Source of the DNA: Dyadobacter sediminis | GTDB taxonomy: Bacteria > Bacteroidota > Bacteroidia > Cytophagales > Spirosomataceae | Direction of reading: 5' to 3' | NCBI RefSeq assembly: GCF_005860765.1 | Contig: NZ_VCEI01000029.1 | Location: forward strand, 310,001-374,000 | Length of the DNA: 64,000 nt | Shown: in pieces, positions 1 to 9,439 of the stretch | Position numbering within the stretch: position 1 is the stretch's first letter | Layout of the letters: each line of letters begins with the position of its first letter | Program-made: the position numbers and the translations under genes | The notes under the pieces: model-generated | What the model was told of the DNA's origin: nothing | Database searches by the model: none | The model's input: the letters and a program-made list of their open reading frames with translations, nothing else

Positions 1-1
1 C

Positions 2-3000
2 GTTGTTTCACTGCTGTTTGGCGGCTGTTCCCCGGTGAACGAAGTGCGTGTTTCCGGTACGAATTTCACTAATGAAATCAGTCAGTCGCAGAACCTGATT
101 TTCACATTCAACAAAGATCTTGTTTCCAAAAACGAGCTGAATGACTGGGATTCCACGCAGTATATTGCCTTTGAACCGGCCGTACGCGGAAAATTCAAAT
201 GGACTGCTCCGAATGAGCTGGTTTTTTCTCCGGTAACAGGATTCGGCGCAGCCACTGCATACAAAGCAAAACTGACCGAATTTCTGATTTCCAAAACCGG
301 TCCGGATAAAAAGTTAGGCATTTCCAAAGAACCCGTTGATTTTCACACCCCTTACCTTCAATTAACCGAAACCGAAAGCTGGTGGACTATTTCACCGGAA
401 AGCGGAAGGCAGGAAGCAAGGCTGAAACTGATTTTCAATTATCCGGTCAATGCGCAGGATGTAGCGCAGAAATTAAAGGTTTCACTTTCCGGCAAACCAC
501 TGGATTACAGAATACTGACTTCCACAAACGATCATATTGTGACGCTTGCACTGGCCAACACTGGCAAAGCCGACAACAATCCCGCACCGATCAAGTTAAC
601 AATTGAAAAGGGGCTGAAAGCACAAAATACAACGTATTTAACCCAAGAAATTCTTGTGCATAATGCCAGTTTGCCATCCCCGCTGCATCTGGAAATCACG
701 GATATCAAGACCGGTTTTGAAAACAATACGCCATTTGTCCGCATCATTACAACACAGGAACTGAACCGTGAAAGTATTGAAAAAGGCTTCAGTATAAATC
801 CAGCCGTTACTGCCAAGGCGGAACCCGTTGAAAATGGTTTTACGATCAGCGGTGATTTTAATGAAACCGATACGTATGCATTGATCGTCAATAAAGCACT
901 GAAAGGAATTCTTGGCCCGGCTCTGGAAGAAGAAACTTCGCGGGATTTATTCTTTGGCAAAATGCCTCCGGGAATTTCATTTGTAAATAAAAAAGCACTT
1001 TATCTGACGCCCAAAGGTTCCAAAAACATTGGCGTTCAGATTGTCAACATCCCGAAGGTACAGGTGCATATATCCAAGTTGTACGCCAATAATATTCTTG
1101 CCTACATCCGGAATAACCGTTGGAACAATTATGACTATGTTGACGAAGAATGGCTTCCGTCCGGAACTTTCAATTTCAGTGAGGATATGAACGGCGATTT
1201 CAGCGATGTACTTGTGGATAAGTTAGTCGAAACTGAAAACCTGCCTAAAAACAAAGGGATTTCTGCATTGAACATTGCACTGCCCGATGACAATCAGCGG
1301 CACGGAATCTATGTGGTTTCGGTCAATTCCAGCGAAGACCGGTTCAGAGGAGCTACCAAACTGGTTTCTATTTCGGATATCGGACTCATTGCAAAACAGG
1401 GCAAAGATGAAATTTGGGTATTTGCCAATTCCATCAAAACCAACGAACCGCTTTCGGATCTTGAAATTACATTGGTCAGCTCAAATAATCAGAATATTCA
1501 GACCGTCACTACGGACGCAGAAGGCATTGCGCATGTTGACAAACTGAGCGAGAAAGCGCCGGGTTTTAAAGTTGCAATGATTACTGCAGAAAACAAGGAA
1601 GACTTTAATTACCTCATTCTGAATGACACCAAAGTTGAAACGTCACGCTTTGAAGTAGAAGGACGGCGCGATAACGCTTCCGGTTTTCAGGCTTTTGTTT
1701 ATGGTCAGCGGGATATTTACAGACCCGGCGAAACCATGCATTTCAACACCGTGCTGAGAATGCAAGGCTGGCAGAATGCAGGAAATATTCCTTTGAAACT
1801 GCGCATGCTGACGCCGAACGGACGTGAATACCGAACCTGGCGAAAGAGTACAAACGAGCAGGGTGCCGTGGAAACCGAAGTAAAAACGGACGCAGCCGTA
1901 CTCACCGGCACTTACGTACTGGAAGTGTATAATGCCAATGACGTTTTGCTGACTTCCCAATCGGTAAGCGTGGAAGAATTTATGCCCGACCGGATCAAAG
2001 TAGATCTGAGCGGCGCTTTAAAAAAGTATACTTCCGGCACAACTATCGCACTGACCGCAACTGCTGTAAACCTCTTCGGCCCGCCCGCAACCGGACGTAC
2101 TTATGAAATGCAGTCGTTGCTGGACAGTAAAGCTTTTGCTGCGCCTGACTTTCCGGAATATACTTTCAACATTCCCGTTGAAACCATATTGGCATCAGAA
2201 AGAAGGCAAGGTATTACCAATGAACAGGGACAAGCAACAGAAAAATTTGAAGTTTCACCCGAGCTTAAAGACAAAGGCTTGCTGGAAGGCAAGATTTTCG
2301 TAACTGTGTTTGATGAAAATGGCCGGCCGGTTAATCGTTTGCACCGGTTTGAAGTTTTTACACAGCCTGTATTTTACGGAATAAAACTGCCGGATTCGTA
2401 TGTCGGCATCAATGCACCCGTGCCGATTGAGGTTATCGGTGTAAATAACAACGGGTCGTTACAAAAAGGAGCTTCCGCAAAAGTGGAAGTTGTGCGTCTG
2501 GAATACCAGACTGTTGTTGAAAAAAAATATGACCAGCTTCAGTATACTTCCAAAAAAAGTGAAAAAACAGTTTATTCCAATGCATTGAATCTTGCTAATG
2601 GAAAAACCCTTTTTCAATACGTTCCGACAGTTTCCGGTGAATACGAAATCCGCGTAAGACGGCCTGGAGCAGAACATTACACACTGGCCAATTTCTATGC
2701 GTATGGCTACGGCTACACGCAGTATTCGTCTTTTGAAGTAAGTAATGAAGGAAGAGTAATCATGAAAACCGATAAGGATCAGTATAAAATCGGAGAAAGT
2801 GCCACTATTTTGTTCAAAACGCCATTTGATGGAAGGCTGCTCGTTACCGTCGAACGGAACAGTGTTTTGGAACAGCATATTCTTACTACTGAAAAAAAGG
2901 CTGCCGAGCTGAAAATCAATCTGAAAGAAGCTCATTTGCCAAATGTTTACGTGACAGCGACCTTGATCCGGCCTTTTGATTCTTCGGATTTGCCGCTTAC

Positions 3001-5425
3001 TGTCGCGCATGGATTTACGCCGGTTCTTGTGGAAGATCCCGACCGCAAGCTGAAAGTTGACATAACATCTGTCGAAAAATCACGATCCAAAACCAGACAG
3101 CATATCAAAATAAAAACGCAGCCTGGTGCGGAAGTTACACTGGCTGTTGTGGATGAAGGAATTCTTCAGATCAAGAACTCAAAGACACCGGACATTTACG
3201 GGCATTTTTACAGCAAACGCGCACTCGAAGTCACCAGCCATGATTTGTATGCGCAACTGTTTCCCGAACTGACAATAACCGGAACGTCCAGCTTTGGCGG
3301 TGACGGCTATGATCTGGAACGGAGAATAAATCCGTTAAGCAACGGACGTACGGAACTCGTTTCTTTCTGGAGCGGCATTCTGAAAGCAAACGGAAATGGA
3401 GAAGCGACTTTTGATGTGGACATTCCGCAGTTCAGCGGTGACTTGCGCATAACGGCCGTTGCCTATAAAGACCAGGCTTTCGGATCGGCAGCAAAAAACA
3501 TGAAAGTAGCCGACCCGATTGTGATCAGTACGGGATTACCGCGTTTTCTGAGTCCCGGTGATGAATTAACGCTGCCTGTCAATATCAGCAATACAGAACA
3601 AAAAGCAGCCCCGGCAACTATTACATTGCAATTAAACGGGCCGTTAACTTCTGAAAAAGCATCTTCAACACAAAAGATCGTGATTCCTGCGGGCAAAGAA
3701 ATGCGTTCGGTATTTTCGGTGAAAGCATTGCTGGCCATAGGTACCGGAAATGTGACGATCAAAGTAAATGCATTTGGAGAAACCTTTGTAAATCAGACAC
3801 AATTAACGATACGACCAGCGTCTCCGCTTTTAAAAACCAGCAATTCCGGCACCATTGCCGGCGGAAAACAAGGTTTGATCGATCTAACCTCTTCTTTCAT
3901 TCCGGCAACAAGCCGAAGTCAGGTTGTGTTCAGCCGCTCGCCTTTGGTACAAGGCGGCGGAAAAGCACTTTCCACATTGCTTGGCTATCCGTACGGTTGT
4001 CTGGAACAAACGATCTCGAAAGCATTTCCGCAAATCTACTTTTCTGATCTGGCCAAAGCCATGGCAGCACCGGTTTATATGGTCAAAAGTGGTGAAAGCG
4101 ATTTCAATCCGATGACCAATGTGCAGCAGGCTATCCGCAAAACAGAGTCCCAGCAATTGTTCAACGGCGGTATGGGCATGTGGCCCAGCGCAACACAGGA
4201 AGATTGGTGGACAACCGCGTATGCAGTCCATTTTCTGGAAGAAGCACGTAAAGCAGGTTTCGAAACCAATGCCAAAACAATGAGCCGCGCCTTGGATTAT
4301 TTGACAGCACAAACCGGAACAACGGCGAACAGGGAAATTGTGCTTGCCAGTACCAAAAATGATCTGGCTTATGGCAGCGAGCCTTCACCGGGTTCGCAGA
4401 TCAGGAAAACGGTTGTACGCCGCGAGGCCATTTACTCGCTTTATGTACTGGCATTAACCGGTCATCCCAATCGAGCGTCCATGAATTATTACAAGCAAAA
4501 TCCTCAGTTACTCACCATTGATTCAAAATATCTGCTTGCCGGCGCATTCCAGCTTTCCGGCGATGCGAGAAGCTTTGCTTCCCTGCTGCCAAAAAAATAT
4601 GCAGCGGAAAGCAGTTCGCAAGTTTCTGATGACAGCTATTCTTCTCCTTTAAGGAATATTTCTCTGGTTTTAAATACTTTACTGGAAAGCGATCCTGACA
4701 ATCTGCAGATTCCGGTACTGGCAAGGCAACTTTCAAAAGCAATCCAGTCAACAGCTTATATCAATACGCAGGAAGCAGCTTTCGCAGTGCTTGCTTTGGG
4801 AAAAACAGCCAAAAGTACTTCCGCTTCAACTGTAACAGCAACTATTTCCGCCAATGGAAAAGCCTTATCCACGTTCAGCGGGAAAGAGATCAAGCTTGCA
4901 AAAGGCATTAACAATAAAAAACTGGCGGTTACAACACATGGAAACGGTAGTGTGTACTGGTTTTCACAATCGGAAGGGATGTCGGCTGCGGGCTCTTATG
5001 TGGAAGAAGATCAGGGATTAAGCATACGCCGGGAATTTCTGACGCATGACGGAAGTGCGGCACAGACATTCCGGCAAAATGATCTTGTTGTTGTCAAGTT
5101 AACCCTGTCAAGCATTAACGGTTTGCCAATCGAAAACGTAGTTGTAACGGATTTGCTTCCAGCCGGCTTTGAAATTGAAAATCCGCGCATAACGGAGCCA
5201 CGTGACATGCCGTGGATAAAAAATGCAGCTGTGCCAGAATATTATGACATCCGCGACGATCGCATTCACTTTTTTACAACTGCTGAAAGCCAGCCAAAAA
5301 CGTTTTATTATCAGGTCCGGATTGTTTTCAAAGGTACATTTACAGTCGGCCCGGCTGCTGCCGACGCCATGTATGAAGGTGAATACAGAAGTTACTCCGG
5401 CGGTAGCAAGATTAAAGTGGAGTAA
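2..5425 (+). CDS. Alpha-2-macroglobulin family lipoprotein (5' end off window)
   Basis: Bacterial alpha-2-macroglobulins are periplasmic, lipid-anchored protease traps. The reading frame is open from base 2 and codes VVSLLFGGCSP before the first possible internal start (GTG at 35). That is the end of a lipoprotein signal with the lipobox Cys at about bases 26-28, so the true start lies left of the window. About 1,807 residues are visible, close to full family length. The thioester motif CLEQ sits at bases 3998-4009 in the context YPYGCLEQT, followed by the alpha-helical thioester domain; the many macroglobulin beta-domains precede it. The C-terminus is KIKVE. In many bacteria this gene neighbours pbpC, but no pbpC follows here; the left side is unseen. 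The family call is secure; the protease target is unknown. Confidence 0.95.
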   Translation, partial: VVSLLFGGCSPVNEVRVSGTNFTNEISQSQNLIFTFNKDLVSKNELNDWDSTQYIAFEPAVRGKFKWTAPNELVFSPVTGFGAATAYKAKLTEFLISKTGPDKKLGISKEPVDFHTPYLQLTETESWWTISPESGRQEARLKLIFNYPVNAQDVAQKLKVSLSGKPLDYRILTSTNDHIVTLALANTGKADNNPAPIKLTIEKGLKAQNTTYLTQEILVHNASLPSPLHLEITDIKTGFENNTPFVRIITTQELNRESIEKGFSINPAVTAKAEPVENGFTISGDFNETDTYALIVNKALKGILGPALEEETSRDLFFGKMPPGISFVNKKALYLTPKGSKNIGVQIVNIPKVQVHISKLYANNILAYIRNNRWNNYDYVDEEWLPSGTFNFSEDMNGDFSDVLVDKLVETENLPKNKGISALNIALPDDNQRHGIYVVSVNSSEDRFRGATKLVSISDIGLIAKQGKDEIWVFANSIKTNEPLSDLEITLVSSNNQNIQTVTTDAEGIAHVDKLSEKAPGFKVAMITAENKEDFNYLILNDTKVETSRFEVEGRRDNASGFQAFVYGQRDIYRPGETMHFNTVLRMQGWQNAGNIPLKLRMLTPNGREYRTWRKSTNEQGAVETEVKTDAAVLTGTYVLEVYNANDVLLTSQSVSVEEFMPDRIKVDLSGALKKYTSGTTIALTATAVNLFGPPATGRTYEMQSLLDSKAFAAPDFPEYTFNIPVETILASERRQGITNEQGQATEKFEVSPELKDKGLLEGKIFVTVFDENGRPVNRLHRFEVFTQPVFYGIKLPDSYVGINAPVPIEVIGVNNNGSLQKGASAKVEVVRLEYQTVVEKKYDQLQYTSKKSEKTVYSNALNLANGKTLFQYVPTVSGEYEIRVRRPGAEHYTLANFYAYGYGYTQYSSFEVSNEGRVIMKTDKDQYKIGESATILFKTPFDGRLLVTVERNSVLEQHILTTEKKAAELKINLKEAHLPNVYVTATLIRPFDSSDLPLTVAHGFTPVLVEDPDRKLKVDITSVEKSRSKTRQHIKIKTQPGAEVTLAVVDEGILQIKNSKTPDIYGHFYSKRALEVTSHDLYAQLFPELTITGTSSFGGDGYDLERRINPLSNGRTELVSFWSGILKANGNGEATFDVDIPQFSGDLRITAVAYKDQAFGSAAKNMKVADPIVISTGLPRFLSPGDELTLPVNISNTEQKAAPATITLQLNGPLTSEKASSTQKIVIPAGKEMRSVFSVKALLAIGTGNVTIKVNAFGETFVNQTQLTIRPASPLLKTSNSGTIAGGKQGLIDLTSSFIPATSRSQVVFSRSPLVQGGGKALSTLLGYPYGCLEQTISKAFPQIYFSDLAKAMAAPVYMVKSGESDFNPMTNVQQAIRKTESQQLFNGGMGMWPSATQEDWWTTAYAVHFLEEARKAGFETNAKTMSRALDYLTAQTGTTANREIVLASTKNDLAYGSEPSPGSQIRKTVVRREAIYSLYVLALTGHPNRASMNYYKQNPQLLTIDSKYLLAGAFQLSGDARSFASLLPKKYAAESSSQVSDDSYSSPLRNISLVLNTLLESDPDNLQIPVLARQLSKAIQSTAYINTQEAAFAVLALGKTAKSTSASTVTATISANGKALSTFSGKEIKLAKGINNKKLAVTTHGNGSVYWFSQSEGMSAAGSYVEEDQGLSIRREFLTHDGSAAQTFRQNDLVVVKLTLSSINGLPIENVVVTDLLPAGFEIENPRITEPRDMPWIKNAAVPEYYDIRDDRIHFFTTAESQPKTFYYQVRIVFKGTFTVGPAAADAMYEGEYRSYSGGSKIKVE

Positions 5426-5503
5426 GTTGCTCAATATAGTATTAAATAAAAAATGGGCGACCTGTCAATGAATGATTTTCTAAATGGAACCTGACCTCCA
5501 AAA

Positions 5504-6973
5504 ATGAATTTTATAAGATTAAGAACTTGTAGTATAATTTATCTGTCCATTCCAAATCTGATTTTTAGCTGGGCCTGGTTTCGGTGGGAGGTGGCTTTGG
5601 TAATGACCGTTTGCTATGCACTTTTAGTTAAACATACTTTATTTGATAATGAAGAAGCCAGCCCTCTTACCACAAGAACAGGCGACATCATTTTTATTCT
5701 TTGTTACAGTTTTATCTGGACATCTGTTATGGGAGTTGGAGGATTTTTTTCTCAAACACTTGATTTTGTAGGACATAACACCAAGCATTATGATCTTTTC
5801 AAAAGCACTTGGCCAATCATTTTTAATGAAGTAAATCAGTACGCCTGCTACTACTTTGGATATTACCTTTTTCCCGCTTTAATATCTAAAATGCTGGGTA
5901 CTTTCTCGGTTGCAGTAATTTTTATATGGTCCTGGACAGGAATGGCCCTTGGTACTTTTTGGGTGTATATGATTATTGAAAAGAATAAATTTTTGATGCT
6001 CGTATTCCCATTTGTATGGACTATTACATTCATCATACCCAAATTTCTTGCATGGCTGATACCAGTATTTCCAGACACATACTATTTCGAATGGATGTGG
6101 GGGCTTTTTAATCAGTCATTATGGGTTGTAAATCAAATTATTCCTTCATTGATCGTTGCCGGACTTATTCTATACAGTACATCTTATGAAAAATCTCCTC
6201 TGAAAAGTTTTTTTCCAGTAATTCTCTGTTTCATCTGGGCAGTATTTCCCGCGGTAATTTTCGGTCTCATAGCTTTTCTAATTGCAATTACCTCCAGGTA
6301 CTCAAGATTTTCAACTGCCAATATCTTAAATCATATCATCCTTCCCGGAATCATCTTTATTCCCGTTGGTCTTTACTTAACATCATCTGACGGTCTTCCG
6401 GTGAAAGGATTTATGTGGGAATTTTATAGCTTGGCAACCATAATCGAACAATTTTCTGCAGGAATTATTTTTGAAATAGTAGTTCTTGCTGCTCTGAGCT
6501 TTCTGCTTTTTAAATACTCAAATCGTTTTTCCGGCTCCTTGCTTGTTTGTGTTTACATTGCCGTAATTCCCTTGCTTCTTTACAAAATTGGTTTTGCAAA
6601 TGATTTTCAAACAAGAGGCATATTGCCTATTGGAATTATGGGGGCAATAATTTTTTTACACCTTGTATCCAAAGCGATGGCTCAACTAAAATTAGCAAAT
6701 TTCAATTTTTACTATTGCCTTGCTTTTTTTATGTGTCTGTCATTCTATAAACCACAAGGAGTTGACAGTAAACTACTTCAAAATAAGCTGATGAGCCGTT
6801 TATTTCCAGGGCGCTTTGAAGCCCACGTCTACGAATATGATACTTACTCAAACACATATCAGATGTTATTGCAAGAGTATAGTAACAAGGAAGCAAAGCA
6901 ATATTTGGGTAGAAAAAATTCTGTTTATGAAAGATTTTTGATGAGAAAAGCTATGGTGAGTCAAAATAACTGA
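5504..6973 (+). CDS. Multi-pass membrane protein, possibly GT-C-like
   Basis: 489 residues made almost entirely of hydrophobic segments, roughly 10-12 predicted membrane spans, with a short basic cytoplasmic-type tail of about 85 residues. I do not recognise a named family. After the second span comes a loop (about residues 85-105, HNTKHYDLFKSTWP) followed by an aromatic-rich CYYFGYYLFPAL stretch. This layout resembles membrane GT-C glycosyltransferases and related polysaccharide proteins, but I see no decisive catalytic motif. The ATG at 5504 follows the macroglobulin stop by 78 bases with no terminator between, so read-through is possible. Its codons are clearly richer in A/T than the genes on either side, which suggests separate acquisition. 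Confidence 0.7.
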   Translation: MNFIRLRTCSIIYLSIPNLIFSWAWFRWEVALVMTVCYALLVKHTLFDNEEASPLTTRTGDIIFILCYSFIWTSVMGVGGFFSQTLDFVGHNTKHYDLFKSTWPIIFNEVNQYACYYFGYYLFPALISKMLGTFSVAVIFIWSWTGMALGTFWVYMIIEKNKFLMLVFPFVWTITFIIPKFLAWLIPVFPDTYYFEWMWGLFNQSLWVVNQIIPSLIVAGLILYSTSYEKSPLKSFFPVILCFIWAVFPAVIFGLIAFLIAITSRYSRFSTANILNHIILPGIIFIPVGLYLTSSDGLPVKGFMWEFYSLATIIEQFSAGIIFEIVVLAALSFLLFKYSNRFSGSLLVCVYIAVIPLLLYKIGFANDFQTRGILPIGIMGAIIFLHLVSKAMAQLKLANFNFYYCLAFFMCLSFYKPQGVDSKLLQNKLMSRLFPGRFEAHVYEYDTYSNTYQMLLQEYSNKEAKQYLGRKNSVYERFLMRKAMVSQNN

Positions 6974-7075
6974 AAATCACTTTAGACGATAATCCATATA
7001 GTGTCATTAACATCCTGTTCGTTGAACTCTTTTTGCATTAATCATTTGACAAGCCATACCAATTTTCCCAGCATT

Positions 7076-7108
7076 TACCGGAGTATTGCGAATCAGCTGC
7101 GGAAAAAT
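7076..7108 (+). pseudogene. Possible remnant of an alpha-2-macroglobulin 3' end
   Basis: Just beyond the AT-rich membrane gene, the short stretch ending at the TGA of 7106-7108 reads GKIKVE-stop in one frame and YRS in a neighbouring frame. The intact macroglobulin gene ends YRSYSGGSKIKVE-stop at 5425. Over the last 18 bases, including the stop codon, about 14 to 15 match. A small frameshift separates the two matching blocks. The stretch is short, so chance is a real alternative. If genuine, it marks the old end of the macroglobulin gene displaced by insertion of the membrane-protein gene. Confidence 0.25.
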
Positions 7109-7121
7109 CAAAGTGGAATGA

Positions 7122-7862
7122 TCAGAAATAAAAAAACCGTAGTACAAGTCCGCTTGCGATAGCACCCAGAACGGGTGCTACTACAGGAACCCAGCCATAT
7201 TCCCATTCTGAACTTCCTTTATCATGAACCGGCAGAATAGCATGCGCTAATCTTGGCCCAAGATCGCGGACGGGATTAATGGCGTAACCCGTTGTTCCAC
7301 CCAGTGACAATCCGATACTCCATACCAGCATGCCAACAAGATACGGTGAAATTCCAGACGGAATTCCGCCTCTTTCCGGATCAGAGGTGCCTGCATAGCC
7401 AATCGCAACCACACCGACGATAAGGAGAAATGTGGCTATAAATTCGCTCAAAAAATTATAAGGAGCCGTTCTGATAGCGGGATTGGTCGCAAAGCAGGCC
7501 AGTTTCGAACCTTTGTCTTCCGTTGCACGCCAATGCGGGAAATACTGCAGCCATACGAGAACGGCACCAAAAAATGCACCGATCAGTTGTGCAGGAATAT
7601 AACTGGCAATTAAGCTGTAATCTTTTCTTAAAACGGCAAATGCAATGGTTACCGCAGGATTCAGGTGAGCAGCGGCGCTGCCAAATGCATTCGCCGTAAA
7701 AATCCCAATCATGACTGCAAACCCCCAGCCGGCCGTAATCACGATCCAGCCGGCGCTTTCACCCTTTGTTTTTTTAAGCACAACATTGGCAACAACGCCG
7801 TTACCAAGTAAAATAAGAACCATTGTTCCTACTAATTCTCCAAGAAAAGGGGAAGGCTGCAT
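7122..7862 (-). CDS. glpF: MIP-family aquaglyceroporin (GlpF-like)
   Basis: A 246-residue channel of the major intrinsic protein family, expected to pass glycerol and other small neutral solutes across the inner membrane. Six membrane spans and two half-helix loops are visible. The first loop has the usual NPA (AAHLNPAVTIA, about residue 68). The second reads NPVRDLGPRL (about residues 197-206): the Asp after the selectivity-filter Arg and the LGPR tail are typical of glycerol facilitators, but the expected NPA is NPV (codon GTC on the minus strand). Length is normal. It is divergent from purB, and no glpK or glpD lies nearby, so glycerol transport is a family inference. The start is the ATG at 7862. 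Confidence 0.88.
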   Translation of the reverse strand: MQPSPFLGELVGTMVLILLGNGVVANVVLKKTKGESAGWIVITAGWGFAVMIGIFTANAFGSAAAHLNPAVTIAFAVLRKDYSLIASYIPAQLIGAFFGAVLVWLQYFPHWRATEDKGSKLACFATNPAIRTAPYNFLSEFIATFLLIVGVVAIGYAGTSDPERGGIPSGISPYLVGMLVWSIGLSLGGTTGYAINPVRDLGPRLAHAILPVHDKGSSEWEYGWVPVVAPVLGAIASGLVLRFFYF

Positions 7863-7978
7863 GATTTGAAAAGATCAGGTTAATTCAGCGAATATGCGAA
7901 TTGTTTTATTAGTTCTGTTACAAATACCAAAAAGAATATTTCATGCCGTTTATACCATTTTTGGAAGATGAATTCTAC

Positions 7979-7986
7979 TAACTTTG
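7979..7986 (+). promoter_or_regulatory. Bacteroidota -7 element for purB
   Basis: TAACTTTG fits the Bacteroidota TAnnTTTG -7 consensus and lies 29 bases before the chosen purB ATG. A TTTG at 7960-7963 could be the -33 element, but its 15-base spacer is shorter than usual, so only the -7 box is solid. Confidence 0.5.
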
Positions 7987-8014
7987 CCGAATAATTTATT
8001 TTGTATTGAAAATC

Positions 8015-9370
8015 ATGTCTTTAAATCAACTTACGGCTATATCACCTGTTGACGGCCGTTATTACAAACAAGTATCCGAACTATCTGCCTATTTCTCTGA
8101 ATATGCACTTATATATTACAGAGTATACGTAGAGATTGAATATTTCATTGCTCTTTGTGAAATCCCTTTGCCGCAACTGGCAGAATTTGATAAGAAGAAA
8201 TATGCCTCACTGCGAAAAATTTATGAAGATTTCAGCGAACAGGACGCGCTTCACATCAAGGATATTGAAAAAGTGACAAATCACGATGTCAAGGCTGTCG
8301 AGTATTTTATAAAAGAACAATTTGAAAAACTGGGAATCGAGTCCTGCCAGGAATTTATCCATTTTGGACTTACTTCGCAGGATATCAACAATACGGCTAT
8401 TCCGCTTTCACTGAAAGATGCGATGGAGCGGCAGATCAAGCCCTTGTTCCGCCAGGTTCTTTTTGTGCTGAGAAGGATGTCCATTGAATGGAAAAATGTG
8501 CCGATGCTTGCTTATACGCACGGCCAGCCTGCATCGCCTACGCGTGTCGGAAAAGAATTCATGGTTTTTGTGGAAAGGCTTGAACGTCAGTTGGAAATGC
8601 TTGACAAAATTCCGGCATCGGCAAAATTCGGCGGCGCAACGGGTAATTTCAACGCGCATCATGCAGCTTATCCCAAACAGGACTGGATGGCTTTCGCCAA
8701 TCATTTTGTAGAAGGACTCGGTCTGAAAAGAAGTCGCCATACTACTCAGATTGAGCATTATGACAATCTTGCTGCTACTTTTGACTGCCTGAAAAGGCTG
8801 AATACAATCCTTACGGACCTGAACCGGGATATGTGGACTTACATTTCCATGGGTTATTTCAAACAAAAGATCAAAGCGGGCGAAGTGGGTTCTTCTGCAA
8901 TGCCGCATAAAGTAAATCCGATTGATTTTGAGAATTCTGAAGGAAATCTCGGCCTTGCTTCGGCATTGTTTGAACACTTTGCAGCCAAGCTTCCGATTTC
9001 GCGCATGCAGCGTGACTTGACGGATTCTACGGTACTCAGAAATATCGGTGTTCCACTTGCGCATCTGGCCATCGCGCTGAACTCTTTACTGAAAGGTCTT
9101 GGAAAACTGGAACTGAACGGAGAAGTACTGAAAGCGGATCTGGAAGAAAACTGGGCAGTCATTTCAGAAGCAATCCAGACGATCCTGAGAAGAGAAAGTT
9201 ACCCGAAACCGTATGAAGCATTGAAAGAACTGACGCGTACCAACGAAAAAATTACACGTGAGTCTATTTCCCGCTTCATCGAAACCCTTGACGTTTCTGA
9301 AAAGATCCGCGAGGAACTGCGTGCATTGTCGCCGTTCAATTATTTAGGAATCATAGAGGATACTTACTGA
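8015..9370 (+). CDS. purB: Adenylosuccinate lyase
   Basis: Catalyses two fumarate-releasing steps of purine synthesis: SAICAR to AICAR, and adenylosuccinate to AMP. The 451 residues begin MSLNQLTAISPVDGRY, the standard start of the E. coli-type PurB. The fumarase/aspartase superfamily signature SSAMPHKVNPIDFENSEGN is intact at about residues 293-311, and TTNHDVKAVEY-like sequence (VTNHDVKAVEY) lies near residue 90. I chose the ATG at 8015 rather than the in-frame TTG at 8006 because homologues begin with this sequence and the -7 element leaves a short leader. It converges with nrdJ and shares a terminator with it. Confidence 0.97.
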   Translation: MSLNQLTAISPVDGRYYKQVSELSAYFSEYALIYYRVYVEIEYFIALCEIPLPQLAEFDKKKYASLRKIYEDFSEQDALHIKDIEKVTNHDVKAVEYFIKEQFEKLGIESCQEFIHFGLTSQDINNTAIPLSLKDAMERQIKPLFRQVLFVLRRMSIEWKNVPMLAYTHGQPASPTRVGKEFMVFVERLERQLEMLDKIPASAKFGGATGNFNAHHAAYPKQDWMAFANHFVEGLGLKRSRHTTQIEHYDNLAATFDCLKRLNTILTDLNRDMWTYISMGYFKQKIKAGEVGSSAMPHKVNPIDFENSEGNLGLASALFEHFAAKLPISRMQRDLTDSTVLRNIGVPLAHLAIALNSLLKGLGKLELNGEVLKADLEENWAVISEAIQTILRRESYPKPYEALKELTRTNEKITRESISRFIETLDVSEKIREELRALSPFNYLGIIEDTY

Positions 9371-9378
9371 TTTTTGTA

Positions 9379-9426
9379 AAAACAATAGAGCCTTGCCGGA
9401 CAAATCCTGCAAGGCTCTATTGTTTT
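9379..9426. terminator. Bidirectional terminator, purB / nrdJ
   Basis: Perfect 18-bp inverted repeat (9379-9396 with 9409-9426) around a 12-base loop, with A-rich and T-rich flanks on the two sides. It sits between two convergent genes and can serve both. Confidence 0.9.
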
Positions 9427-9439
9427 CATTTCGGCTTGC

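Noticed and set aside
2..5425. Macroglobulin-pbpC defence pair
   Set aside because: No penicillin-binding protein 1C gene follows; the left flank is outside the window, so the pairing cannot be claimed.
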